Made by a program: the position numbers and the translations under genes. The notes under the pieces were generated by a model. It saw only the letters and a list, made by a program, of their open reading frames with translations. It was not told the origin of the DNA and did no database searches. From positions 2,444,961-2,508,960 of the forward strand of contig CH003028.1 in assembly GCA_000149265.1 (NCBI GenBank): 64,000 bases of DNA, read 5' to 3'. Shown one piece after another: positions 13,686 to 26,100 of the stretch. This stretch comes from Ciona savignyi (lineage: Eukaryota > Chordata > Ascidiacea > Phlebobranchia > Cionidae). The stretch's first letter is position 1; each line of letters starts with the position of its first letter.

Positions 13686-15048
13686 CTTACAAAACTTGCT
13701 GGTAGTGCAAATGTTTAAGCATTTAAGGCATATACAAAGTACTACAGTGCCTTAATAAATAATATATAAATAAAATAGTTGACGCATTACTAATACAAGT
13801 AATACTAACCGGTTGGATAAAAAATAAATATTCTTTAATCCTGTACTAGAGCTACATTACTATACTTTTATCCTTGGCCTATTTAATGAATAAATATTAA
13901 AGGGTTGCCGACAAACCAAACTATTTACTACGTTATTTATTCGTTCAAAAACCACAACAACATTCAATTCTCCCTCTTAGAATTGATCGGCCTCTGATTG
14001 GCTACTCTTGTAAACAGTGTTGCCCATAAAAAAATACAAGAAAATCCAGACAAGAAATTGTAGGATATTCATATTAATACCCGTATATGGGAAAGGCAGG
14101 TGGACGTTTTAAACGGGTAATCTTCAAATTATCTCGCGATTACGTAACTGAGCGTTCACAGGAGTGGTTGTCAGATTAACCCACGGGCCATCGTCGGGTT
14201 AACGTAGCTTTTGCAGTGTATTGTGTATGATCGAGACGTTTTTTTCAATTTAGTGAAACCCATTCTACCGTTCGGTTGGGGAAGATCTGTTAATTAACTT
14301 GCGCAAAGAAAACCGTCTAGAGCGGGACCAGTTATTGCTTACCTGCAATTAATCTTGCAACCGTTCTGGCAATAAATATCTAAAGTTGGTCTGCGATATT
14401 TAAAATATTCTCATTGAAAACAATAGATCCATAGCAATAAGTTTGGTTGTAACATTGCACATTAAAATGCCACAAAAAACACAAATCATGAAAGTAATAC
14501 AATTTTGCGAACAGTTATAAAATAATATTGCGCACAACGCCTTTATTTCTTATTATTAAATCATCGAAAAATTGTCAGAAATAATCAATTATTTTAACGG
14601 TTTACCTTTACAACATTAAAACATGGTTTTTGAATCAGGTAAAAATAGAAGATTTAAAGAGTTTTATTATACATGTAGTTATAATTTACAAACAAGCATA
14701 GAATAAGTAATATTATAAGACATTACCCAGTTGAATAAGGAAAAGTCCAAAAAATTATTTTATGATGTTAGTTTCAAAATATCGTGCCATTTAATCAATG
14801 AATACAATCAAATGTAAACAACATTAATAACGGGAACAAAAATGGCTACAATACAGCTGAAATGCAGTAATTGCTCCAATATTCTTGATTTATATTTTTA
14901 ACAAGTAAATAAGATACATTTCGATTTTTTAATTTATGTGAAATCGGAATGAGTGTACTTATCAATGTAAGGATAAAATATTGGGGTGCGCCTAACATCC
15001 TAACACCCTCTGTAGTTACAACTATTCTCTGTAAAAATGAAATCGAAA
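13686..15048. other. Intergenic region between CENP-F and alpha-SNAP
   Basis: About 1.36 kb between two genes in the same orientation. It must hold the CENP-F promoter and 5' UTR and the alpha-SNAP 3' UTR. tttatt (AATAAA on the minus strand) at 14664-14669 and 14542-14547 are candidate poly(A) signals. The distance is far more than the near-zero spacing of tunicate operons. Apart from the decayed SINE copy I see no gene. Confidence 0.6.
14071..14360 (-). repeat. SINE-like repeat, family 1, decayed copy
   Basis: Diverged minus-strand copy: ggatattcatatt, cccacgggccatcgtcgggt, cttttgcagtgtattgtg and the cttgcgcaaag region can still be aligned by eye to the copies at 13064 and 50559. It carries an internal insertion near 14130. 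Confidence 0.6.
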
Positions 15049-18000
15049 TCACATATTATCAATGTCTTCGCTGCCACCGGATATCGACTTTTTGATTCGT
15101 AGCAGAATAGTGGTAAGCCACTCATCTATGCGAGTGATTTTATCGTATTCTGCGATCGCTTCCGCAAATCCGTCGGCTGAGTTGTCCTCGTAAGCCTCGA
15201 TCAGCTTCTTGATGAGTTTGCATTCCCGACTGTCCTCGAAAGCCGGCATCCATTCCTCATATTTCTCGATCGCTTGTCTGTTTTTATTTAGAATTTAATT
15301 AATACCCGTAAAATTATTGTTTTTCAAGGGATGAAATAAAGCACATCATACCAAGCTACCGGTAATATATGCATGTTAATGTGCGTGATTATTACTAGAG
15401 CATTCAATTTTTTTTAAATTAGTACAAAGTTAGATATATATTTATAAACTTGTATCCATAAAACATTCCACGAATTTATCTTTCGCTGGTCTGTTTTGTA
15501 ATTGGATTTATACCCGTAAAATTGTTGTTCTGCCAGGGATGCAATACAGTTCACCATACCAAGTTAAAATATGCATGCAAATGTGCTTATACTGCTTAAT
15601 TAATATAAAAAGGTAATTTCAGTCATTATTACTAGTGCATTCACTATTTAAAGTTAGGTATATATCCATAAACTTGTATTCNNNNNNNNNNNNNNNNNNN
15701 NNNNNNNNNNNNNNNNNNNNNNNNNNNNNNNNNNNNNNNNNNNNNNNNNNNNNNNNNNNNNNNNNNNNNNNNNNNNNNNNNGTAAATATCCATAAACTGT
15801 ATTTCGCAATACATTTCCTGTACTTCTTAATCGCTGTCTGTTTTTATAATTTGAATTTATATCCATAAAGTTATTGTTTTGACAGGGATGCTTTGTCACA
15901 AAATCGGACATAACTATTGTCATATGACCTATTATGTCGAGTATTGAATTAATAAAATAATGTTACCGGTACACTTTTTTATTCATTTATATTCAGTAAA
16001 ATGTTTTGTCAGTTGTAACCTTTTTGGTGTAGATGTCTTAAGGGTAAGTATGTTTTAATTTGAGATATTTATATAATGACATGACACTGTCACCGTTCCA
16101 GCACAGTGACTCAAATTAGTTGTGACAATCATTAATCATTTTTGTTCACAAACACATACCGGTACCGTATTGATAACATAAACACAACTAGACGTGCTAA
16201 CAATCAGTTTTTATTTATTTTTTTAAACTAACAACAAACAGGATAAAAGACTGGGAACTGAGAACTGCTACCCAGTTTAGTATGGTACACATTTGCCATT
16301 TATTAATGGTAAGGGCATTCTATATAGAAAATCAATTGCAATTATTGATTACTAGCTTATTATATGACAAAGGGTAAATTTACTGCACATAGCAGTATCT
16401 ATTTAGCATTCAGTAACTGCTGTTAATAAAGAAAGACAGTCTGTTCCTGGCATTATGCGTCTATACCATCTATATTCAATCATTACTTAAAAACAAACAT
16501 CCGAATTTGTTTTGTTTTAAATCAGAAGAGTATATACTACATAAAACATAACTTATACTAAATATACTCTAACTCTATAAGTGCACCCATAATAATCATA
16601 TATATATAAATATATCATATAAGACATTTATTTGTGTACTAATTACTAATTACTCAGGTTGAAAAACATCAGTATCTTAAATTGAAGTTTTTAGTGGTAC
16701 CTCTATTAAGAAATATTTATATTTTTTGGGGGAAAGTACTATTTCCCTAAATCATTAAAATACAGGTTTTAGTATAAACATGACATAAGAGGTGTTCAAA
16801 AACTGTTTAATATTTTAAGAGAGACTTCATAAATATTTGGACTAGATTTAAATTACAAGAAGTTCATACTTATTTGCAGTATTAAATTTTAATCTCAATG
16901 GGCAATAATACATCATACTATATTCCACATAATTAAATGCATAGATAATCCGTACAACCCTGATGATATAGCTCAAACACTACATTCAATATGCAAATCA
17001 ACTATTAAAAAGGTCCACTGCATATACATAAGCAAAGAAGGACTTACAATACAACAGAGAAAACTCACATACTAATATATATTTGTTATTGGTAATAAAG
17101 ATACTTTTTTCATTATTTCAATAGTCCGATTTTAATAGTCAGGTCGTAAGAAAAGCAAAACCCTATTTTTTCTAAAAAAATACATTAATATCTATGTTTT
17201 GTGTGACTTTTTACTGGGGTAAACTAAAAGGAGGGAAAGCGGGTTAGAGGGAAAGAGGACATAAGAGTCAGTTTTAAACATGGGGTTGGAGTTAGGGTTA
17301 GTTCTGGGGTTGAGATTAGTATTTAGGCCAGGGTTTAAATTACTTTTACTAAATTTACTGTGCAGTTTCCCTCCTTCCCTACTTCCCACTTTCCCTCCTT
17401 TTAGTGTTGCTCTTTTTTACTCTTTTGAATAAATTGCAAAACCTTACAATAATGCATCAATAGTACATAAATTGAATGATAAACTTTATTTAATGCTTAA
17501 CATTACCTACCTTGCATCCACCCCACTGCCACCCAAGCAAAATTGGCAGAGCGTTGCTTTGAACATGTACTCCTTGGCCGCATACTTCAGGAGCGGGCTT
17601 TCAATAGACGTAAGCGCCACACGCTCATACAACTCGATCGCCTTGGTGTACTGTTGCAACTGAGCTGCATAACCGGCGATTTTCAACCAACATTTGTTTG
17701 CGCTGCTTTTTGAATCTTCCCCATCATAATAATCAGCTGCCTGTGGCGCAAATGGACAGGGTGACACCATTTAGAAAGAAACGTAATATTTTCTAAAAAA
17801 TCTTTAAAAAATTAATTGGACAGGATTAAAAAATGCCACAAAATAAAAAAAAATGAGCTGAACCGTTTAAAAAAAATTTGAAAAGTGTTTTATACACAGT
17901 CGTGTTGGCATTGTGATAATTGCAAAAAAACAATAGTCATATTTACAGGAATAAAAAACATGATATCCGATATTTCACATCAAAAACATTTTTCTCCAAA

Positions 18001-20165
18001 CATATAAGAACCAACCTTTTCATAGTGCGAAATTGCTTTCTCAATATTAAGAGCCTCTGCTTCATAAAGCTCGGCAATGGCTATGTGGTGTTTAGCTGCT
18101 ATCGTGAATCTGCCCATGTCTGTAAAGAAGTCTATAGCCTGCAGGAACATATTATTTTAAATAATATGGTCAATATGTTTTCGATAAGTTTTTAACATAC
18201 TGAATGCCTTTATTTTTAATTATGTTTTATAATTTATATATAAAACTTGGATAAAGATGAGTAGGGGAAATGACAATGACACTGGGAGTTAAACTGCATT
18301 TTAGTGTGAAGGGTTTTAGTGGCCGAGCCAATGTTTATAAGATTGGGTTAGAAAATATTGATGAATAATTCTTCATTTCTTTGATATTATATCTTGACTT
18401 AGGCATTGCGGAATGCTTCTGTAAATAAGATTAAACAAGTGAATAAAGAGAAACAAATGTCATGATACAAATCAAAGTACATTTCAAGTGGAGAACCATA
18501 TGATATACCAATTTGTTACTAGAACTATATAAAATCAATAAGCCATTTACTGTGACTCTAAAGCTTAGCAGGTATGCTACTAAAACTAAAGACACATCTT
18601 AAATATATAACATATTAAAATTGCTAATGTAAACTGACGGTGGGCATGAGATAATCTGACGGTTTGCGCCCTGCATTTTACTATTCACTGAGGATAACAC
18701 TTCCATATTAACATAAATACCCGGGAATAACAAGTTATGGCTTGTTCCGGTTCTGATTTCTTGTAGCACCCAGCGGCATCAACGAAATTCGACGCCGACT
18801 CATGTTTATTTTGCAGTTTGTCTTGGATCTCTGCTGACTTGCAAAACGCGGCACCAGCTGCGCTCCATTTCTTTCCCATCTGTACAATGTGAGTGGAAGA
18901 GTATGATTGACGGAATGTCCCATTTAACCCAGAATGTACAAGTATCTTTTAAAAGCATTTTTTCAACATAAGTTTAAAAAAAAAGATCGATACTTTTTTT
19001 TAGCAAATTGGTTGTATTTCTTATTTACAAAGATTATATAAAAATTCTGTGTATGAACATTAAAAACAATGATCCTATTGGCTTTACTTTTTGAAAAATT
19101 ATTTGTTTGATGTATATTTTGATGACAGTGTATCAAAATAAATCTGATTTAATATACAGCTGATTTGCTTTATAGATAAGTGTTTCAGAAAATATCCTAA
19201 TACAGAAAACTTTGTTTTGGAGTTGGCCAAACAAGAGTTATTTTTAGTTAATTCATGCATTTTAAAACATACCAATATAAATTTGCAGTTTTATAAAGAT
19301 TTGTAAAAAAAAATCAGTCAGGCAAATGTGTTACTTAAAAAGAATAGTTGTGATACATGCATAGTAGCAGAAATTTGACCATCACAAGATGTTCTCTTCT
19401 TTTAACTACAGCCAAATTACTGGATTGATTTTACGTGTTTATCAAATATGCATGAATGGGTGGGTGACTGCAACAGACTGATTGTTCTCTTGCTCTAAAG
19501 TGAACAACACACAAACATTAAACTGACAGTGAAATCTTCTAAAGTTTATGATATATATCTTAATAAAACTATAATAATAATTAATAAAACAGCCAAAACA
19601 CACAATGTGGTGTTTAAACCGGTATAAAACCATTACACAATATTCATTTAACTAAGAGTCCACCGTCCAATTGCAGTGGGGTGTATATGATTAGGACATT
19701 CTTTCAGTGTTAGTTCAACCTATTAATCTACTGCTTTCAGACTATGTTCGCTAAGTGCCTCACCCAAGTGCATAATAAACCAGCAAGCCTACCAGTTTCG
19801 GATATACAACCTTCGACTAAGAGGGACCTGTAATAACTCACCATGCCATTCTGCTGGAACAAAAATAGATCTTTTTTTAGAATTGCGGGTAACACTCATT
19901 ATTGCCTTATTTAAAACTCATTAGTTAAAACCAGTAACGTCATGGCACCACCCCAGTTTTCCTTCACAAAGAAAAAAGTCCACTGTTACATACCAGATAA
20001 CAACAACTATACCTTAAAAAGATTTCCAGCTTTCACGTATTTATCACAAGCATCTTCTAACTTTGAAGAACCACCAAATAAGGAAGAGAAGAACCCACCA
20101 CCCGATTTAGCAAGTTTGTCAGCCTCAGCAAGCTTCTCACGAGCCTCCTTTTCACGCGCGTCCAT
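15049..20165 (-). CDS. NAPA: Alpha/beta-SNAP (soluble NSF attachment protein)
   Basis: Cytosolic adaptor that recruits the ATPase NSF to SNARE complexes so that they are disassembled after membrane fusion. Five exons: 20013-20165, 18721-18879, 18016-18138, 17511-17740, 15049-15277. All phases agree (0,0,0,2) and give 297 aa, close to the usual 295. Exon 1 holds the membrane-binding loop ([11 protein letters not shown]). Exons 2-4 hold TPR-like helices ([61 protein letters not shown]). Exon 5 holds the conserved C-terminus that stimulates NSF ([25 protein letters not shown]). In place of the terminal EEDLR-type tail it ends EDIDNM. Vertebrate alpha and beta paralogues cannot be told apart here; a single ancestral gene is likely. 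Confidence 0.95.
15268..15900. repeat. Decayed tandem copies of an exon-intron junction
   Basis: The boundary of alpha-SNAP exon 5 (cgcttgtctgtttttat, with acceptor CAG on the minus strand) and the next ~100 intronic bases recur at about 15485 (cgctggtctgtttt ... tacccgtaaaattgttg) and 15830 (cgctgtctgtttttat ... tatccataaagttattg). Period is about 213 bp for the first pair; the second interval contains the N gap. The few exonic bases next to each junction are recognisable but diverged. Confidence 0.6.
15682..15781. other. Assembly gap (100 N)
   Basis: Exactly 100 N, the usual placeholder for unknown length. It falls inside the tandemly duplicated intron segment, so collapse or misjoining of repeats is the likely reason. 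Confidence 0.99.
17223..17405. mobile_element. MITE-like element with purine-rich inverted ends
   Basis: A perfect 17-bp terminal inverted repeat (actaaaaggagggaaag at 17223-17239, its complement at 17389-17405) bounds a core with gttggagttagggttag and ttctggggttgagattag. No coding capacity. It sits in alpha-SNAP intron 4. The core is shared with elements at 55363 and, more decayed, 61730 and 62360, which have other ends. Confidence 0.6.
19656..19830 (-). repeat. SINE-like repeat, family 1, 3'-truncated and decayed
   Basis: Minus-strand fragment in alpha-SNAP intron 1. Recognisable parts are ccaccgtccaattgcagtg, tcgctaagtgcctcacccaag and cagtttcggatatacaacc. A short plus-strand scrap of the same family (ctgacggtgggcatgagat) lies at about 18635 in intron 2. 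Confidence 0.45.
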
Positions 20166-23156
20166 TTTGATTTATGCAAAAAACTAAGACAATAAGTACC
20201 AAGTTTACCTCTTATTCTATGACAGACTTCCAATCTGAAATGTAATAATAACATGTTTGGTCAAATTTGAAAGGTGGTAGTAGAATTACCACTTAAAGTT
20301 AACTTAATATGGAATATGCATGAAATGTGAAGTACGTATGTGTTGAGCCGTAAACAAAGCTTGCTGCAAAAATCTTATTTTAATGATTCATTTTTTAATT
20401 GAAATATTATGTTTTAGGTAGTATATTTGTGGGCATACACAGAGCAGCATGAAAACAAAAAATCATATTAACTTAAACAAAATAAATAAATGAATCTAAT
20501 ACAAATTTAAACTCCAGTATGTCGTGTAAGATGGTTTTAAAGCCTACTGTATGCCTATGTTCACCAGACCAGACTAAGCAAGATAAGCTAATCATTATTC
20601 TTTGTTTGATTAGTTGCGGCAAAATATATACTTTGTTTACTCAAAGTTTTTTATAATTGCTTTTTATAAGTTTCTTTAATAAAACCTGAATTTGACGTTC
20701 TAGTTACAAGCTTATTGTTCAGTTACTTTTTAAATGCATTTTGCCTCTTTACCTCCTTCTAGTTTTGTCCTTTTAAAACGTGTTTAAATTCACTGGTTAG
20801 ACGGTGTTTATTTGTTTTATTATACACAAACTTAATTTACTTGTTACAGATTTATTATTGTATCATTATTCACACAAATTTTCGTCGCTAGGTAAGACGT
20901 TAAGTAAATTATCGTCCGTGTTTATATTAGGTCTACTGTCTACAGAAACGTGTGCTGTCACGTCAATTAATTTTTTCACGTGAGACTACGAAACAAACAC
21001 TCTTTACACACTGTCGACTATATCTCGAACGCGATACCTGTATTAGTGTTATTGCGATGAGTAATCGCCTAATCATCATTTGTGATGTAACAGTCTACTC
21101 TGTTTTTTGCTCTTTCACAACAATTTCTTCGATCACCTAGGACAATAAGTGTATACTATTTCTATGAAATTTCAGTGTGATATTTATGAACAAATTTTCT
21201 GCTAAGGGTGGTATGCAGAAATCTTACTTAAGCTTTAGTTTGGATTAAAGAAGGTGCTTAATACAGGATTAAGAACACCGACACGCAGAAAGCTAGCTTA
21301 AGGCTAATCTCGAGTCACCTGAGCGCAGATCTTAAGTAAGTTTTCTTCATACCATCCCTAAATTACAACGCCATGACTACTTCGAACTTTAAACTATTTT
21401 TAACCCATTTTATTAACTCAAAAACATGTCGTAATTGTCTTTAAAAATTAATAAGATTTATTTGTTACAAATCCAGCTCATTGCTTCTTGCCAACGAGTG
21501 AAGTGGTAATATTTTGAGTATTGAATTGTCGATGGTTGAAATCAGCCGATGTATCCGAAAATAGGCTATTCAAGTTTATTCTATATACCGTCAAGATATT
21601 ACCGTGTATTGCGAATTTGGAATATTGTTCCGTTTAAATGCATGATTTACTTTTAAATCACTTACACTCTTTAAATGTTTTCTCGCATGAAAAACGTTAA
21701 TATAGCCAGGGGGGCCATTTAGTCTACATTTGCTCCAAACTGAATCGTCTTGCCGATATAACATGTATTATGAGGCAATCAGGCGTAAAATAATATTATC
21801 TGAAATTGATGGTTAGAAGTTTTCGAAGAAGCAATGCATTGTCTGATGATAGTCCAGATTGTATGCTGGTCTGTGTGATAGTATAGATTTAAATTTAACA
21901 ATTAGGTTTTATGTGTATGTGTGACAGAGTTACCTACCTTACAGTCCTTTTTAAAGCAGAAAAACTGGTTTTCTACAAGGCCATAGGATGTGCAAATGCT
22001 GCTAATAAACTATAGACTTTTATCGTTTTTAAGCCAAAATAAAAAAAGAAAATTACAGAAATAATTTTTTTAGATAGATAAGATAATTTACCGTTTTTTA
22101 CCTTATCAGCTGTAGAAGTTGTCAGTGTAGGTAGGTGTAGGCAAATGGCATTTTGTTGACATCATGTCGGAGAAACTTCTATGTCATTTTTGTCAAGGCG
22201 TAATATTTTTTGTCGCTATAATATACAATCTACCAAAGGGTTTGCAATTGGTAATCGGCCGAGTTGGTGCTAGTGGTTAGTGGTGTTGGTTAAAACCATA
22301 TAGGTTTGCGTGTTAGATATTTACCCTTGCCATGTTTAAAATTTCCATGCGGCTATTTATGTGAGAATTTACTAGCTGTAATGATACCGATTGAGTTTCA
22401 ATAAAGAATTCAAAATCTAAGTAACGTTAAATACATGACTTAGTGCAATACCTGTGTTCACCAGCCCAAAAGTTATTGGGCGAGTGACGACTCTTTGGTT
22501 TGTAACATGTGCTTTTCACCCTCACGGGAATAAACAATTAGTACATTTGAAATGTCTTTCGGTCAATTAGTTCCGTCGATTATAATCAGGACATCTCAAC
22601 TGTATTTTGGTCCGTCTCACTTTTGTACTAAAATATTTTGTAATCCATTTTAACCCTATTCAAAGTTGTGTTGTGTCTTACTTTAAATGGATTAGATCTT
22701 ACTTTCTAACCTAAGACCAGTCTTAGCTTTCGCCACTTTGTTTTCAAATGGATCAGCATAAAAAATATCTATACGCGTAATGTTGGTAGGATTTTAAAGA
22801 ATTCTATGAAAATAACAACTGGGAAGCTGGTACATAATACGATTTTTGTAAAAAAAAAACACTTGAGGCCTTCTCAAAATAGTCTGTGACACACTAGGTA
22901 AAAGCCCTTGGTTTAGAACGTCGGCTTCAGGTCCAAAAATATATATTGATCCAAACGAGGCGTATTATTTAGATGTGTACCTAAGTAATGCACTTTGCTG
23001 AAATCGGCTGAATCCAATGGATTACTGATGACTGGCCGTGTGATAATCCCATGCACTTGAGCTTCCCATCGACGAATATAACTTATCAATGTTGTACCCC
23101 TCATATATAATGGGCAATTTTTAATACAACAAATATTTCAGTGTATTATTAAAGTT
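20166..23156. other. Divergent intergenic region, alpha-SNAP / GXYLT
   Basis: Three kilobases between the start codons of two genes transcribed away from each other, so it should hold both promoters and 5' UTRs. I find no convincing coding exon or RNA gene. The only defined element is the MITE at 21206. Confidence 0.6.
21206..21358. mobile_element. PIF/Harbinger-type MITE with TAA target duplication
   Basis: The left end gggtggtatgcagaaatct and the inverted right end gggatggtatgaagaaaac match with few differences, both followed by tacttaag. The 153-bp element is flanked by TAA on both sides (21203-21205 and 21359-21361), the TWA duplication typical of PIF/Harbinger transposons. It has no open frame. 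Confidence 0.65.
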
Positions 23157-26100
23157 ATGAAATTGTTCAGTATCGATCTAAAGCGATGTCGTTGCTATCG
23201 ACTAAATATCACTCTTCTCTGGATTGCTATAGTATCTGCAGCCTGCGTATTCTTCAATTGGAATGATGTAAGTATAGGCGTGTTCTGAATAGTCTTCGAG
23301 CGAAGTTTAGCTAGTAGTTTGAGAGTTTTCTGTTTCTTTCCTATATTTTTAGATCAATTTTCATAACTGCCAAAATATTTTTATACTACAGCAGGTAGTT
23401 TAATGATGTACCACACTTTAATCATGTACCACATTTTAGGTTGCAGATAGGCAAAAGGGCTACGCCGGAGCCGGAAACAATGCATTTGGTAGCCGTTTCT
23501 TGTGGGAGACCAAATTATCAAGGGATACGGGTTGGTAACCATAAAAAGTTTTAATTGTGATTTGGTGTTAAAATTATTTTGAAAAACTATGCCAAACTGC
23601 AAATTACAATTATGCCAAACTGCAAACAGTAAGAGAACAACGGTATTTAGCGCCTTCGTACTGGCCTAATCTCGAATGGTAGAAATGCCATTTTGCAAAG
23701 AGTTTATCAATAGGACTGTACACCAGAAAATGTCGCATGCGACACGCCACTATTTTAGAGGCGACACGCCACTATTTTAGAGGCGACACGCCACTTTTTC
23801 AGAGGCGACACGCCACTTTTTTCGAGGCGACACGCCACTTTTTTCGAGGCGACACGCCACTTTTTCAGAGGCGACACGCCACTTTTTCAGAGGCGACACG
23901 CCACTTTTTCAAAGACGACACGCCACTTTTTTCGAGGCGACACGCCACTTTTTCAGAGGCGACACGCCACTTTTTTCGAGGCGACACGCCACTTTTTCAG
24001 AGGCGACACGCCACTTTTTCAGAGGCGACACGCCACTTTTTCAGAGGCGACACGCCACTTTTTCAGAGGCGACACGCCACTTTTTCAGAGGCGACACGCC
24101 ACTTTTTTAGAGACGACACGCCACTTTTTTTGAGGCGACACGACACTTTTTCCGAGGCGACACGCCACTTTTTCAGAGGCGACACGACACTTTTTCAGAG
24201 GCGACACGACACTTTTTCCGAAGCGACATGCCATTTTTCCGAAGTGACATGCCATTTTTTCAAAGGTGATAACTCACTATATGTATTATAGTTTAAGAAA
24301 TTTCTTATATTCTTTTTATGAGTGGACTTATGGTTAAATGTGAGCAAGATAGCAACTCTTTTTTGTTATTGTTGTTATAATCTGAAGTCAATTTTCATAT
24401 TTATTTATCCATGGCAAGCACTTTTTCACTTTTCATCCCTATGATACAATGTCCGTAAAGTGCCTTGCCCAAGGACACAACCAACTAGCTAGCGACCAGT
24501 TTCGCACCTGCAACCTTTCGATTAAAAGTCGACGCACTTAACCGCAAGACTAACCGGCCGGAGGAAGAACACGTAATAAGAAAGTGTTGTAATCTTTATG
24601 TGGAATGGTTTGTGCAAAATAGGGCCCTGCTTAAAAAGCTCCAGTTGCTCGTTCGGTCATGTAAGACCGGAAATAACAAAATAGAACAATTCACTGAAAT
24701 AAACATGAATATCCTATCCTATATCCTTGTACCGTGCCACACTTTGGTAGGGGCTCATCATGCAAGTGCTAACACAAGAAGCGGTTTAAGTTACACAAAA
24801 TATGTAAACCGGGTAAACTTTGCTTTCTTGTGTCCTCATTATTTATTACTGGGTCAAAAAATGAATAAACTAACCTAAATTTAATTAAAAATATGTGGTA
24901 GATCTTGCTCAAGATTAAATACAATTGCCTCTGTGAGTTTCACAACAGAAATTAAGATTGTTTCGCGACGTCTACCAGTACCAGTAACATCTGTTATTGA
25001 CACTAAATTTACTTGTTGAAATGGTCGTATGTGGCATTTTAGGTGATTGGTAAATCATCACACAAACATTGAAAGGAACTTTATGTAATGCAGAAAACAA
25101 AAGAAAATCATGTAACAGGTAATTGTAAATAACAGTATCAGTATTAACACCATTTGGGTCTAAAATTCCATATTGGATGAAGTAGAAAACGAAGAAGAAA
25201 ATAAACAAAATTGTACTATTAAAAAATTAAAGAACAGGTGATCAATTATCCTGAGCAATAAATTGAAAAAGCTAAATTGAAGTTATGTACTGTGTCTTAT
25301 TCACAAAATTGGCAATATCATTTTTGCTTGAATGCATTTTGAAACTGTTGCTTCGATAAGTTAATGCAGTCTCTGTGGAACCATCTTTCGCATTTGTTGC
25401 AGCATATCTAAATAAAATACAAACCAGTATTAACAGTGTAAAATCACCATATATCCCACACCCAAAGCTGGGAGGTCATGGCGTACACACAGTAAGCTGA
25501 GGAGTGTGACAACACTTCTTGTGTTTTACCACTTACAGGAAAACAAAGATCAGAAGACTTACCCAGTCTGTTTTAGCTTTTCCACAGTTCAGTTTTTCAC
25601 ACACTCAAAGGTTATTTCTGGGCTCTGGGGGAAAACACTTATTTAGTTCATTAAATGTCAAAGCATCAAAGTTATAGCCATACGTTAAATCAATTAACAG
25701 AAGATTACTGTTCATCCCATTGAGTCCAACTTGCTTTCCCTAGGTTAATGCATTTTGTTTATTATTTAAATTAAACAAACTAAATTACTGGGTCGAAATC
25801 ACAGCCTAGTGGTGTACACAGTATCAAAACCAATGCAGATCATTTTATTCACATATAATTAGTTTGACCATGATATTACAAAGATTAATATTCAACAACT
25901 GGAGTGACTCAGTGTCATCCATATGTCAACCACCACCATTTGTAAAACACATTTTGACTCTGATATATGTGTATAATATATGCAAGCAGGGTCTTTAACG
26001 ACAATTGCTATATTTTATACGCAGCTTACGTAGTTTGTTCCTGCAAACATAAACAAATAGGTCCTAACCTAATACATATAGTAACTCACATTACTTTGAT

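Noticed and set aside
13685..15049. CENP-F and alpha-SNAP as a tunicate operon
   Set aside because: Same strand, but 1.36 kb apart; tunicate operons have almost no intergenic DNA.
17280..17340. Interstitial telomere repeat
   Set aside because: Only one ttagggttag is exact; the rest is irregular, and the block sits as the core of a MITE with perfect ends.
23737..24291. 184-aa open frame with RHATFSEATRHFF-type repeats
   Set aside because: It is the 22-bp array read in frame. Since 22 is not a multiple of three, the three phases alternate, and any array without stops is open. No start context, splice sites or codon bias support a protein. The same holds for all frames at 29276-29961 on both strands.
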